A stretch of DNA of 36,929 nucleotides, from assembly GCA_017881725.1 (NCBI GenBank), contig JADGQO010000169.1:1-36929 (forward strand), in the 5' to 3' direction. Every line of letters starts with the position of its first letter. The stretch's first letter is position 1. This document shows positions 7,134 through 15,626 of the stretch, piece by piece. The notes beneath the pieces were generated by a model. The model saw only the letters and a list, made by a program, of their open reading frames with translations. It did not search any database and was not told where the DNA came from. Origin of the DNA: Fibrobacteria bacterium. Lineage in GTDB: Bacteria > Fibrobacterota > Fibrobacteria > UBA11236. A program made the position numbers and the translations under genes.

Positions 7134-9005
7134 TTACTGCGTAATCTCCGCCACCGGCGAACCCGACAAAGGCGCTAGGTCGGCGTTCCAGACGCGCAGC
7201 GAAGCGGCTGAAAAGCGCCCAGCATGTAGGATTGTTTCCCGGGTCACTACGGTTTTTCCGGACTCCATTTTCCGTTTACACGCGACCTCGAATACCGGCG
7301 TCCGTGTCTCCTTGCAAGCCACGTCCAATTTTTCCCGTGCTTGTAATTTGGCCAGGATGGTTTCGGAAATCCTTTGCTCGTAAGGCAGATAATATTCCGC
7401 GACCCGCGCGCTGTCGTAAAACCAAGCGGGACTGGACCAAATCGTCTGGATTTTTACATGCGCCGCGCGTCGATCCATTAAGGTGAGGGTGGTCCCGTTT
7501 GCCGTTACTTTTAGGCGCAAGGGCTGATCGCGATTGTCCAATTCCGATTCCGTGCAATTGTCCACCGCAAGGAGGAAGCCTCGCGCAGCCAGGAATTTCC
7601 CGCATGTCTCGCGGGTTACGCCGGTCTGGGCAAAGGCCCGCCGTGCCTGGGCGGCAGCCAGGTGATCCAAGGATATTTCCAAGGTCCGCTTTCCGGACTT
7701 TACGGACTCAGTGGAAAATTCCTCGCGCACGACGATGTCGCTGCGGTTGCCCGAGGATGACGGCAATTCCCGAGGTGAACCCGAAGTTAATGAAAGCGCC
7801 GACAACCCGATGCAATCTTCCGGATATCCACCCAGCCCGAACCAGCGCAGGTGCGGGCAAGCGGCCCATTCATCGCGACCCGCCTTGACGAGAACGATGG
7901 GTTCATACGCCGCATTCGGATTGGGCGCTTGCGGATCGAAACCACCCGCCTCCCGCACTCGGGTCAAAACGATATCGTTGGGCAGATCCATTTCCGAATA
8001 CAGGGTCGACAAGACTGCGGCAATTTGCCAACGCGTCCCACGTCCGGCCGCAAGGATATCGTCCGGGTCCTTCCTGACCGGACTTTGGTCGTCGAGGGAG
8101 ATATTGTCCTGGGTCCATTCCAAAAGCCGTCGCGCGATGGCAAGGGAATCCCCGATGCCTTGCGCGAGCTCACGCGCCTTTTTTTTCACGTTTCCATTCC
8201 GATTGAAAAGGAAATGGTCGAAGCGGATTTTACGGGCATACTTGGCGACGGCGGGCCAATCCGGAAAGTCATCGCCTTGCAAATTCCGGTTGGCGACCAA
8301 AACCAAGGTGGGACGGAAGCGGCTGTGATCCACGAAGGGCAGGTCCGGCGACGGCAGGACGTTTTCCGCGCGCCAGGAGTAGAATTTTTTTCCGCTGTGC
8401 GCGGAATCCGCCGATTTCACCAAACCATTATATTCATGTTCCGCGTATTTCATGAATCGTGGGTAGCTGATGCGCACCGTCGCGTGGTATATGGGCGCGG
8501 CGAGCCCCAGTTGGAGGTCCCAATAATTGAACACGCCGAAAGGGCCGCTCTGGATATGCACGGCGATCACGCAGCCGGCGGTGACGCGGGGAAGGACTAA
8601 AATCTCCTTTTCCTGGAAAACCGAATCCATCACATGGCGATCCAACGGCACCTCCCCGCCCGATGAATCATACAGTTCCACTTCCAGATGCATCAGGTTC
8701 TTGGCCATGCCCTTGAGCGGAATGGTTCCGACTTGCGAGCCTTCCGGGGTCAACACCTTGGCGATTAATTGGAAATGCGAATAGCTGCGCAGCGATTCAT
8801 AGCCGTTATCGATGTATTGGGAGGTGTTGTATTCATAGGTATAATCGACGGCATACCAGTGATAACGGGCCCAGGCCGCCTCCGAATCCGCGGGGGCGAA
8901 CTCGGCGTGCTTGACCATTTCCAGAGGCTTGCGAGCGCAGGAAAACAGCAACGCCAATCCCAGCGCCGCCGCCAGTAACCGTAGGTAAGCCTGGAGTTTT
9001 TTCAC
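7134..9005 (-). CDS. Lipoprotein with degenerate transglutaminase-like domain
   Basis: 623 residues if the GTG at 9005 is used. That start gives a clean lipoprotein signal (MKKLQAYLRLLAAALGLALL, Cys at 23), has GGTGGGG just upstream and overlaps the preceding stop by four bases (GTGA). The N-terminal half is a DUF3857-like beta region; the middle resembles a transglutaminase core, but where the family has G-D-C-K it reads GRGTRWQIAAVLS, and the His position appears replaced (AAYEPIVLV). The catalytic triad is therefore absent and this looks like a pseudoenzyme. The neighbouring gene encodes the same architecture with an intact triad, so the pair may form a complex. Exported and probably lipid-anchored; role unknown. 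Confidence 0.75.
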   Translation of the reverse strand: MKKLQAYLRLLAAALGLALLFSCARKPLEMVKHAEFAPADSEAAWARYHWYAVDYTYEYNTSQYIDNGYESLRSYSHFQLIAKVLTPEGSQVGTIPLKGMAKNLMHLEVELYDSSGGEVPLDRHVMDSVFQEKEILVLPRVTAGCVIAVHIQSGPFGVFNYWDLQLGLAAPIYHATVRISYPRFMKYAEHEYNGLVKSADSAHSGKKFYSWRAENVLPSPDLPFVDHSRFRPTLVLVANRNLQGDDFPDWPAVAKYARKIRFDHFLFNRNGNVKKKARELAQGIGDSLAIARRLLEWTQDNISLDDQSPVRKDPDDILAAGRGTRWQIAAVLSTLYSEMDLPNDIVLTRVREAGGFDPQAPNPNAAYEPIVLVKAGRDEWAACPHLRWFGLGGYPEDCIGLSALSLTSGSPRELPSSSGNRSDIVVREEFSTESVKSGKRTLEISLDHLAAAQARRAFAQTGVTRETCGKFLAARGFLLAVDNCTESELDNRDQPLRLKVTANGTTLTLMDRRAAHVKIQTIWSSPAWFYDSARVAEYYLPYEQRISETILAKLQAREKLDVACKETRTPVFEVACKRKMESGKTVVTRETILHAGRFSAASLRVWNADLAPLSGSPVAEITQ

Positions 9006-10966
9006 ATCCCCACCCATCCCATGGATCGGGAATAGAGCGAGTCCTGAACGGGCAGCCCTTCTCCCGGCCTGGCCGTTTTGAATATGCCGCCGCGTTGGTG
9101 ATAACTCCTTTGCACCCAGCCCCGCCCGGATTTCCAATGCAATTCCCCCACCGCGGAACGGGCGTCGCTGCTCGCGAGTTTCCCGTAACCTGGCGGTAAC
9201 GTCCATTCATCGCGTTGATCCGCGGGCGGGAGATATCCGGACTTTTCCGCGTCCCAGCCCAAGTACAAGCTGGGTAACGCTAAGGTTACCCCACCATTGT
9301 CGATCGGAAGGACCGGGACATGCGTGTATTGGATACGCAGGGAATCGGCGTCTTCAACCTGCCAACTCAGCGTAGAGGCATCCAGTCCGAAGGACATGCG
9401 CAGGAACTCGCGCATGCAGGCGCGCGCGTCCTCAGGATTTTGTTTGGCGTAGTTCAATTTCGCGGCCAATTGAAAGGCAACCGGCCCGCGCAGCCCAATC
9501 TTTCCGCTCAAGGTGAAACCGTTACCGCTTTGGGTAATACCTTTACCGCTTTGGCTAAAGCCATCTCCGCTTGGAGTGAAGCCCGCCCCGCCTTTTAAGG
9601 GCGTAAGGACGGATTGGGTGACGATGCGATTGCCGCGGGCTTTCGGCGCGCGCACAGTGTCGATGCGGCTTTTACCCGGAGCCAGGAGCAGGATTTTTTG
9701 TCCCTCCAAATGAAGCGCGGAAGCCTGGGGCGATCCGAAGTTCACGGTTGGGTCGTAATAATCGATGGTTCCATTTTCATTTTCGTTTTCGATTTTGTTT
9801 CCATTTTTATTTAACCGGTAAGCGATCATATGGTTGAAGGTGCTGAGCGCCGGAAACTCCTCGCGCAACTGCATGCCGGGCCCGGAGCGAACCAAAGCCA
9901 ATCCCACTTCCACGCCTTTTTTACGGCAGATGGCCCGAAGCAAATTCGACATTTCCTTGCAATCCCCGTAGCCATTGGCGGAAATCCGATCCGGTGGCCT
10001 GGGGATGAAGGCGTTCATTTTCTCCTCGTCGGCCAAGTACCGGATATGCCTCTGAATCCATTGGAAGGATTCGAACACGGTGGGCTCGTTGGATGCGAAG
10101 CGCCGGCCCAAGGAATCCGGATTCATGCCGATCGTCGTCTCCAGACTGGGACCAATCAGGCCTAGATAATAATCCCCCGTTTCCTGCCAACTCCAGGACC
10201 GGGTCCTGCGATTCGGAACGCAATACCAAAAAGCCGCCAAATGATCCTCGGGGTATTTATAGTCGAATTCCTCTTGGATTTTCTCCAACGAGTCCGCCTG
10301 GTAGCGGATTTCCCGGGCACCGGACAGGACCACGGTATCGGCCCGGATGTCGAGGCCTTCCCCATTGCGCAGCCCCAAGTTCAAAGCATATCCGGCCGGC
10401 TCGCGAAAGAGGAGCGTGCGATGGAGGCAGGGATAGGTGGAGCGAATCAATTCGTAAGCGTCGAATTGCGGCCTGGAGCGGATGCGCAGCACGCGCTCGC
10501 GAATCAGCAAACCCTCCTGGTATCCGGGCACGGAAAAAGTGTTTTGGAAAGAATTGGAGGCATAAATGCCGGAAACATCCGTGCGGGCACGGTGGAAACC
10601 CTTGGCATCGACTATCGTTTTTCCACCGTCGGGATAAAACAATTCGAGGTTGATTTCCGGAGGCGACTCGGTGGTTTCATCATCCTGGACGAAGATTTTT
10701 TCCAAGGCCGGAGGATTGCGCCGGTTGATTTTGTACCAGATGATTTTCTCCTCCAAAAGGGAATTGGAATCGCCCGCGCGACTCAGGCTCCAGCGCGTGG
10801 TGTCCGAAAGAATGATGACCGGCTCCTTGCTCCACCGGGAAGGAACCGGCTGATTGCGAAGGGTAAGCAGGGATTGCGGAATATTGAGGGAGCAGGAAAT
10901 AAGTAAAGCCGCAGCCATCCAGGCCGCGCAGGGAACGATTTTCTTGTTTCGTAGGGTAACGCGCAT
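9002..10966 (-). CDS. Transglutaminase-like (DUF3857-type) lipoprotein, intact triad
   Basis: 654 residues. MRVTLRNKKIVPCAAWMAAALLISC gives a lipobox with Cys at 25. An N-terminal DUF3857-like beta region precedes a transglutaminase-fold core with the expected catalytic residues: Cys336 in NGYGDCKEMSNLLRAI, His379 in TFNHMIAY and Asp405 in YYDPT. Papain-like transglutaminase domains act as proteases, amidases or crosslinkers; which applies here is not readable. After the core comes a tandem repeat of about eight residues (GDGFSQSGKGITQSGNGF). The frame is open to an ATG at 11014, which would add 16 residues before the signal peptide; neither start has a good ribosome binding site. Followed, with a 4-base overlap, by its degenerate partner. 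Confidence 0.82.
   Translation of the reverse strand: MRVTLRNKKIVPCAAWMAAALLISCSLNIPQSLLTLRNQPVPSRWSKEPVIILSDTTRWSLSRAGDSNSLLEEKIIWYKINRRNPPALEKIFVQDDETTESPPEINLELFYPDGGKTIVDAKGFHRARTDVSGIYASNSFQNTFSVPGYQEGLLIRERVLRIRSRPQFDAYELIRSTYPCLHRTLLFREPAGYALNLGLRNGEGLDIRADTVVLSGAREIRYQADSLEKIQEEFDYKYPEDHLAAFWYCVPNRRTRSWSWQETGDYYLGLIGPSLETTIGMNPDSLGRRFASNEPTVFESFQWIQRHIRYLADEEKMNAFIPRPPDRISANGYGDCKEMSNLLRAICRKKGVEVGLALVRSGPGMQLREEFPALSTFNHMIAYRLNKNGNKIENENENGTIDYYDPTVNFGSPQASALHLEGQKILLLAPGKSRIDTVRAPKARGNRIVTQSVLTPLKGGAGFTPSGDGFSQSGKGITQSGNGFTLSGKIGLRGPVAFQLAAKLNYAKQNPEDARACMREFLRMSFGLDASTLSWQVEDADSLRIQYTHVPVLPIDNGGVTLALPSLYLGWDAEKSGYLPPADQRDEWTLPPGYGKLASSDARSAVGELHWKSGRGWVQRSYHQRGGIFKTARPGEGLPVQDSLYSRSMGWVGM
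9507..9586 (-). repeat. Tandem repeat of about 24 bp encoding SGxGxxxx
   Basis: Inside the intact transglutaminase-like gene the minus strand encodes repeated units of the form SGDGFSQ, SGKGITQ, SGNGFTL. At DNA level the units are imperfect copies of an accgctttgggta-like sequence. In frame and probably a flexible linker of variable length. Confidence 0.65.
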
Positions 10967-11078
10967 TGAAAAACCATTGGTTGGGCGGGCACGAATAATG
11001 CCGCGCGACACCAATGGTTGAAAGGTAATTTATCGTGAGTGGTGGAACTCACGACCGCCGGAGGGAACCGGAACTTCC

Positions 11079-11771
11079 TTAAAGTTTACGGAACCAGACC
11101 GAGCGCGGAATCCGGCTTTCCATCGGCTTGAGGGTTCGCCCCTGGACATCAAATCCCGGGCGGGAATCGGCCGCCGACCCGCGAACCGTGGACCTGCTTA
11201 GGATGCCGGCTACGGCCGTGATATTCAGGGAGGCCAAGGCGGCTTCCTGTTGCGCCACGACTGCGGCTTGATCCGCCACACTATAAACCAGCCAGGACAC
11301 GAACAGGTAATTTCCTTTGGTGGTGATGTAGATTTTGACGCGGCCGGTGGAATCGGACGACGCCGAGGTGTCCTTCAGGGTCGTGACCACGAAAGGATAG
11401 GCTCCCAAGGTTTTATTCGTGCTGTCTATCCTTTGGAACGCTGCGGTAAAGGCGACGGTCAAATTATTCACGTAGACAGCGGCCGACAAGGAGCTGGCCA
11501 GAGGCACGCCATCGCCATATGCTACCGCGCCGGATGTGGCAGTATTCATCAGTAAATACGTGCTGTCACGAGAGGGCGTCGGGCTGACCCAGCCATCGGG
11601 ATAGGTTAAGGTGAATCCGGTTTTGGTGACGACGGTGGGCGCGGCCAGGGTTGCCTTGGGCGCGAGCAAAAGCGCGCCCAGGAAAAACGCGAAGGCGTAA
11701 ATGGATTTGGGAAGGGTCTTGGGACGTGACTTGGAAATGGACTTAGAAATCCGGGTGATAGTCAGGTTCAT
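11079..11771 (-). CDS. Secreted DcrB/PsbP-like protein
   Basis: 230 residues. A basic Ser/Lys-rich N-terminus and the hydrophobic stretch IYAFAFFLGALLLA lead to a cleavage site after ATLA. The core (TKTGFTLTYPDGWV ... NYLFVSWLVYSVADQAAVV) has the pattern of DcrB/PsbP-type small exported domains; this is a weak family call. The end (RPGFDVQGRTLKPM ... SVWFRKL) resembles the short C-terminal module (F/Y-D-x-x-G-R) of surface-sorted Fibrobacterota and Bacteroidota proteins, suggesting sorting or anchoring. The ATG at 11771 is preferred because GGAG lies six bases before it; an upstream in-frame start at 11783 lacks this. Confidence 0.65.
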   Translation of the reverse strand: MNLTITRISKSISKSRPKTLPKSIYAFAFFLGALLLAPKATLAAPTVVTKTGFTLTYPDGWVSPTPSRDSTYLLMNTATSGAVAYGDGVPLASSLSAAVYVNNLTVAFTAAFQRIDSTNKTLGAYPFVVTTLKDTSASSDSTGRVKIYITTKGNYLFVSWLVYSVADQAAVVAQQEAALASLNITAVAGILSRSTVRGSAADSRPGFDVQGRTLKPMESRIPRSVWFRKL

Positions 11772-11861
11772 CGCTGGCTCCATGAGAGTAAGGGGAAGGG
11801 TGGTTTATACGAAATATCGAACTTTACGGCATTCCTACAAAGACATTTTTCAAACTTTACC

Positions 11862-11897
11862 GGTAACCGAAGGTTCCGCGGTAACCGACAGTTCCGC
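11862..11897. repeat. 18-bp imperfect tandem repeat
   Basis: Two adjacent copies (11862-11879, 11880-11897) of ggtaaccgaaggttccgc differing at two bases, in the gap between the RIO kinase end and the next minus-strand gene. No function is evident. Confidence 0.75.
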
Positions 11898-11991
11898 ATT
11901 TTCCAAAGCCACATTTTCTAAAACCTCCTTTCGGCGATCAATCCCTGCCTGGACATTGAAATCAAGGGTTGGCCGGTCCGTAACATTCCCG

Positions 11992-13353
11992 TTACCGGCG
12001 CGGTCGGCGTCCCCAAGAATTGCCCAACGGAGGCGCGGGAGGCGCTGAAGGCTTCCCGGGGGGATGTGCGGGTGGTTTCCCGGGCGGAGGCGCGGGAGGA
12101 TTCCCGGGCGAGCCGCTCGGAGGGCGAGGCGGATGCGAGGGACGGGCAGGATTCGGCGAGTGGGGTGGATTCGCAGAGCGCGGCGGATTCGATCCGACTT
12201 GGCGCGTTGAATCGCCTTGGGACGAACCCCGTTGGGGTTGGCCGTAAGATTCCGGGCGGGGCTTGACAGGACCTTGGCCGGAGGCGGAACGTGCGTGCGG
12301 CGGACGCGAAGGTCCCGGCTGACCGGGATGACCGGACTTGACGGGCTGGCCGGGCTGCGACGACTTATCGCGAGGGTGGCCGGACGACTGGGGAGACTTA
12401 TCGCGATGGGACCCGGGCTGCGATGGTCTATCGCGGTGGGAACCGGAGGTGTTCTTTTCCCCCCAGCGCTGGGGCGGCGTATCCTCGGGCGGCGCGGCTC
12501 GGGATGCGGCTCGCGCTGCCAATTTCTCAAGCTTGTCTTCTCGCTCCCGATTGACGTCGCCGATCACGTCCAACATTCCGTAAACGTCGGCCTCGCGTTT
12601 GGGCGGCACGAATTTTCCGGTCAGTTCCACGTGGGGCGTGAGCTTGCCTTTTTGGTAGAGGTCCCAAATCTCACCGGCATAATTGAGGCTGAGGATGCCG
12701 GGCTCGAAGCGGCCGAAATATCTCGCCAGGTTGTTCACGTCGCGCGCCAGCATCATGCCCGCGCTGTTATTGCCCGCCGCGTTGACCGCTTGCGGCAAGT
12801 CAATGATGACGGGACCTTCCGCGTCCACGAGCACGTTGAACTCGGAAAGATCTCCGTGAATGAGCCCGGAACACAGCATGCGCACGACCTGGGAAACCAA
12901 TTCCTCGTGGTAAAGCAAGGCCGTGTCGGCGGTGAGAACCACGTCGTCCAGGCGCGGCGCGGGCAGGCCGTCCTCGCCGAGAATTAATTCCATGATGAGG
13001 ACGCCGTCGAAAAATCCGAAAGGCTTGGGGACGCGGATGCCGGCGGCGCTGAGCGTGTTCAAGGCTTCGACTTCCGCGTTGATCCAGGAGGCTTCGCTTT
13101 CCTTGCGGCCGTAATTGGTGCGTTTGGACATGGCGCGCGCGCTGCGGCTGTTCTGCACGCGGCGGCCTTCCTGGTATTGCACCGCTTGGCGGAAGGATCG
13201 GTTGTTCGCTTCCTTGTAGACTTTGGCGCAACGGATGTGTTCGCCCACGCGGACCACGAAGACGTCCGCTTCTTTTCCGCTTTTGACTTGAGCCAAAACT
13301 TCGTCGATGATGCCGTCGGAAACGAGCGGGATGAGACGCGGAGGAATTTTCAT
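11992..13353 (-). CDS. RIO-family serine kinase with disordered Pro-rich tail
   Basis: 453 residues. Residues 1-265 form a RIO kinase domain: a Gly-loop region near SGKEADVFVV, ATP-binding Lys44 in CAKVYK, the hinge LIMELILGEDG, the catalytic loop HGDLSEFNVL (His166, Asp168, Asn173) and metal-binding Asp185 in IIDLPQAV. The family phosphorylates or acts as an ATPase in archaeal and eukaryotic ribosome maturation; bacterial roles are poorly known. The last ~170 residues are a Pro/Gly/Ser/Arg-rich, presumably disordered tail with SHRDK/R repeats then PPGKP repeats, unusual for this family. The start overlaps the rhomboid stop by four bases (ATGA), implying translational coupling. Confidence 0.92.
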   Translation of the reverse strand: MKIPPRLIPLVSDGIIDEVLAQVKSGKEADVFVVRVGEHIRCAKVYKEANNRSFRQAVQYQEGRRVQNSRSARAMSKRTNYGRKESEASWINAEVEALNTLSAAGIRVPKPFGFFDGVLIMELILGEDGLPAPRLDDVVLTADTALLYHEELVSQVVRMLCSGLIHGDLSEFNVLVDAEGPVIIDLPQAVNAAGNNSAGMMLARDVNNLARYFGRFEPGILSLNYAGEIWDLYQKGKLTPHVELTGKFVPPKREADVYGMLDVIGDVNREREDKLEKLAARAASRAAPPEDTPPQRWGEKNTSGSHRDRPSQPGSHRDKSPQSSGHPRDKSSQPGQPVKSGHPGQPGPSRPPHARSASGQGPVKPRPESYGQPQRGSSQGDSTRQVGSNPPRSANPPHSPNPARPSHPPRPPSGSPGNPPAPPPGKPPAHPPGKPSAPPAPPLGNSWGRRPRR

Positions 13354-14156
13354 CGACGACCCGGTCCGCGGGGCGCGGCATTGCCACGGTTTGCGTAGCC
13401 GCGGTTCTGCGAACCGTTGCGAAAAGAACCGGGATAAAAACCCGGACGTCCGTTGTCACGACCCAAACCCATCAGGAGCACGAGAATCACACCGGCGACG
13501 AAGCCGCCGATATGCGCCATGTAGGCCACGCCGCCGCCGCTGCCCGCGGGTGATCCGGCCTGGCTGAGGATTTGCAGCACGAACCAGAATCCCAAGACGA
13601 TGGCCGCCGGCATATGCGTGACGAAGCGGAACATCAAGACGCGCACGGAATTGCGCGGATACTTGATGAGGTAGGCGCCCAGCACTCCGGCGATGGCGCC
13701 CGACGCGCCCAAGGTGGGGATGACGGAATCGGGATTGGCCCAGATTTGCGCGGCGGCGGCGGTGAAGCCGCAGAGCAAGTAAAAGATCAGGAACCTTACA
13801 TGGCCCAGGAAATCCTCGATTTGATCGCCGAAGATGAAGAGGTAAAGCATGTTGCCCAGGATGTGCATCCAGCCGCCGTGCATGAACATGGCGGACAAAA
13901 GGGTGAGATAGATCGGTGAGGGGCCGGGATATTGCGGGATGGCGACGACATGGCCTTGCGCCGTCAGGGACGCCTGCCGGACGAGATCCACATTGTGCGT
14001 GATTTCAAAGGGCACGGCGCTGTATCCATAGGTGAAGGATTGGCCATGCTGCAATTGCAATAGCCACATGGCGGCGTTGGCGGCGATGAGGCCATAGACG
14101 ATAAACGGCGTGGTGCGCCTGCCGCTGTTGTTGTCGTCGCCGAGAGGGATGAACAT
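13350..14156 (-). CDS. Rhomboid-family intramembrane serine protease
   Basis: 268 residues. Several transmembrane helices carry the rhomboid signature: HGGWMHILGNMLYLFIFGDQ (about residues 93-112), the catalytic Ser in TLGASGAIAGVLG (Ser152), and the catalytic His in AYMAHIGGFVAG (His215). These enzymes cleave transmembrane substrates within the bilayer. A short Gly/Arg/Asn-rich tail follows the last helix. The frame is open to 14336, but the upstream part is an Arg/Pro repeat shadow; the ATG at 14156 has an excellent GGAGGA four bases before it. It is the first gene of a two-gene unit with the RIO kinase (ATGA overlap). Confidence 0.94.
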   Translation of the reverse strand: MFIPLGDDNNSGRRTTPFIVYGLIAANAAMWLLQLQHGQSFTYGYSAVPFEITHNVDLVRQASLTAQGHVVAIPQYPGPSPIYLTLLSAMFMHGGWMHILGNMLYLFIFGDQIEDFLGHVRFLIFYLLCGFTAAAAQIWANPDSVIPTLGASGAIAGVLGAYLIKYPRNSVRVLMFRFVTHMPAAIVLGFWFVLQILSQAGSPAGSGGGVAYMAHIGGFVAGVILVLLMGLGRDNGRPGFYPGSFRNGSQNRGYANRGNAAPRGPGRR

Positions 14157-14250
14157 GAACTCCTCCGAAATACCCGAACCGGTTCCCGTTTGCCCCCGGA
14201 TGGTCGCCGGGCGAAACTCTGGGCGGCGGAATGCTGTCCGACGTTTCGCT

Positions 14251-14290
14251 GGCCGGCGCCTCGCCGGCCGGAGCCTCGCAGGCCGGGGCT
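14251..14290. repeat. 15-bp tandem repeat upstream of the rhomboid gene
   Basis: Units ggccggcgcctcgcc (14251), ggccggagcctcgca (14266) and a partial third at 14281 lie about 95 bp upstream of the rhomboid start. GC-rich and non-coding; probably slippage-derived. Confidence 0.6.
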
Positions 14291-14439
14291 GGGAAAAACT
14301 TCTGGTATTAATAGTAATCGGTTGGGATTGGGTCACGCGTCAATTGGCTTCCAGAAGGGTCGCGATTTTTGATTTCTTCTGTGCCGCAGGTCCGCAAGAC
14401 GCCAGCGGAGTGGCTACTCGGATTGAATTTCCGGTGGGG

Positions 14440-14957
14440 TTACCGGTTCGATTTGGAATGATTCGTTATTTGGGATCCTGTGCCGGCCGCTCCGAAGACG
14501 CGCCGCAAGAAGCGAAACCCTTCCATGATGGAGGTCAACGCCAGCAAAGGCAGGCCCAGCCAAAGGCCTTCGCTGGCCAACACCCCGAATCCCTTGCCAT
14601 GGATGAACCGGGCCGGATTGATGGGCGAAACCCGCACCGGATGAAAGGGGAAAAAATATCGCGTGGTGTCGAAGGGAGAGAAAAAGGCTACGCCGAGCCC
14701 GCCGTTGGTGAATGCATCAAGGGCGCCATGCGAAGCCGTGGCGAGGATCAAGTACGCGGCGATGCGCGCGACCGATCCGAACGGAGCTCCGATCCGGCGC
14801 GGATTTCGTTTCGAAAAAAAACTCCCGTTACGGTGACGCCGGTTATTAAAGCGAAGAGCAGGGAATGCGTAAGGCCGCGATGGCCGAATAGGGAGCCGTA
14901 GGGAATTCCCAGCGCGAAGCCGATGCTGTCGATATCGGGAAGGACGGCGCAGGCCAT
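14440..14957 (-). pseudogene. YdjM/DUF457-type membrane metal-dependent hydrolase, 5' truncated and frameshifted
   Basis: Two overlapping minus-strand frames encode successive parts of one protein. The first (from 14957) gives MACAVLPDIDSIGFALGIPY then GHRGLTHSLLFALITG, the metal-site motifs of the family (LPDID, HRG-THS). The second continues with YLILATASHGALDAFTNGG and PFHPVRVSPI. The switch falls at or near an 8-base A run on the plus strand (14814-14821); a -1 shift, or one extra base in the run, restores a single frame. The roughly 30 N-terminal residues that normally precede the LPDID segment are missing: the frame has a stop about 30 bp upstream of 14957, where A+T-rich DNA begins. 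Most likely damaged by arrival of the restriction island; a sequencing error could explain the shift but not the truncation. Confidence 0.7.
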
Positions 14958-15149
14958 GGGGGGAACTAATTCCCATGGAGTGGTTTAATGCGCGGGAGCT
15001 GGGGTAACTGGAATGGCTTTGCGCATACGAGGCGCGTTGGGTAATCGTGGTTCTTTTTCGATTTGGTTTAGTTCTAAGATATTTTGGCACTTTGTTGTTG
15101 TTTCCCGATCTTCCCAATCGGGAAACAAATTATTCCAACGTATTTTTAG

Positions 15150-15159
15150 AAGGAGGTGA
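15150..15159 (+). promoter_or_regulatory. Near-perfect Shine-Dalgarno sequence without a correctly spaced start
   Basis: aaggaggtga fully matches the canonical anti-Shine-Dalgarno complement, but no ATG, GTG or TTG follows within 5-13 bases. The vsr ATG is 48 bases further. It may be the orphaned signal of a gene lost at the island boundary, or chance. Confidence 0.35.
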
Positions 15160-15207
15160 AGCGCGAAACCAAGGCAACTTCTGTTGGTATCTTGTGGAAA
15201 GACAAGA

Positions 15208-15624
15208 ATGAAAAGACTCGATCGGCTAACCAAAAAAGAACGCAGCCTCCTCATGGCGAAAATCCGGAGCAAAAACACGAAACCGGAAATCGCGATCCGA
15301 ACTCTTTTATATTCAACGGGTTACAGGTACCGACTACATGCGGGCGGTTTGCCCGGTCGTCCCGATATCGTTTTTAAGGGGAGGAAAAAGCTAGTTTTCG
15401 TGAACGGCTGCTTTTGGCACCAGCATACATGTGACTCTTACAAAACTCCCAAAACAAGGACGGCCTTTTGGGAAGAGAAGCTTGAGCGAAACAGAGCCCG
15501 AGACCGAAAAAATCTCAGGAAATTGCGACGCGATAAGTGGGAAGTCCTTGTGGTCTGGCAATGCGAGATCAAAGTAAAATCAGCGGAAAAACTTAAAAAC
15601 AAACTAGTCGAATTCATGGAGTAA
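15208..15624 (+). CDS. vsr: Very-short-patch mismatch endonuclease (Vsr)
   Basis: 138 residues, normal length. Nicks at T:G mismatches left by deamination of 5-methylcytosine, protecting sites of the neighbouring methyltransferase. Family motifs: MAKIRSKNTKPEIAIR (Glu27 region), GGLPGRPDIVF (metal-binding Asp53) and FVNGCFWHQHTC (His71, His73). The position that is usually His just before GC-FWH is Asn here (FVNGC). An in-frame TTG at 15184 would add eight residues, but the ATG at 15208 yields the standard N-terminus MKRLDRLTKKERS and has GGAAAGA about nine bases upstream. Two bases separate its stop from the methyltransferase start. A+T-richer than the flanking chromosome. Confidence 0.94.
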   Translation: MKRLDRLTKKERSLLMAKIRSKNTKPEIAIRTLLYSTGYRYRLHAGGLPGRPDIVFKGRKKLVFVNGCFWHQHTCDSYKTPKTRTAFWEEKLERNRARDRKNLRKLRRDKWEVLVVWQCEIKVKSAEKLKNKLVEFME

Positions 15625-15626
15625 TA

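Noticed and set aside
11850..12530. A 226-codon frame rich in Arg and Pro overlapping the RIO kinase tail
   Set aside because: It is the out-of-frame reading of the repetitive Pro/Gly-rich tail; the RIO frame has clear family motifs and this one none.
15143..15165. A fragment of a 16S rRNA 3' end on the minus strand (cacctcctt)
   Set aside because: Only about ten bases match, which is what any strong Shine-Dalgarno sequence gives; no upstream rRNA helix sequence is present.
14985..15278. A minus-strand 97-codon ORF as the missing N-terminus of the hydrolase
   Set aside because: Its translation lacks the expected N-terminal helix of the family and ends before the conserved LPDID segment; it lies in the A+T-rich leader of the restriction island.
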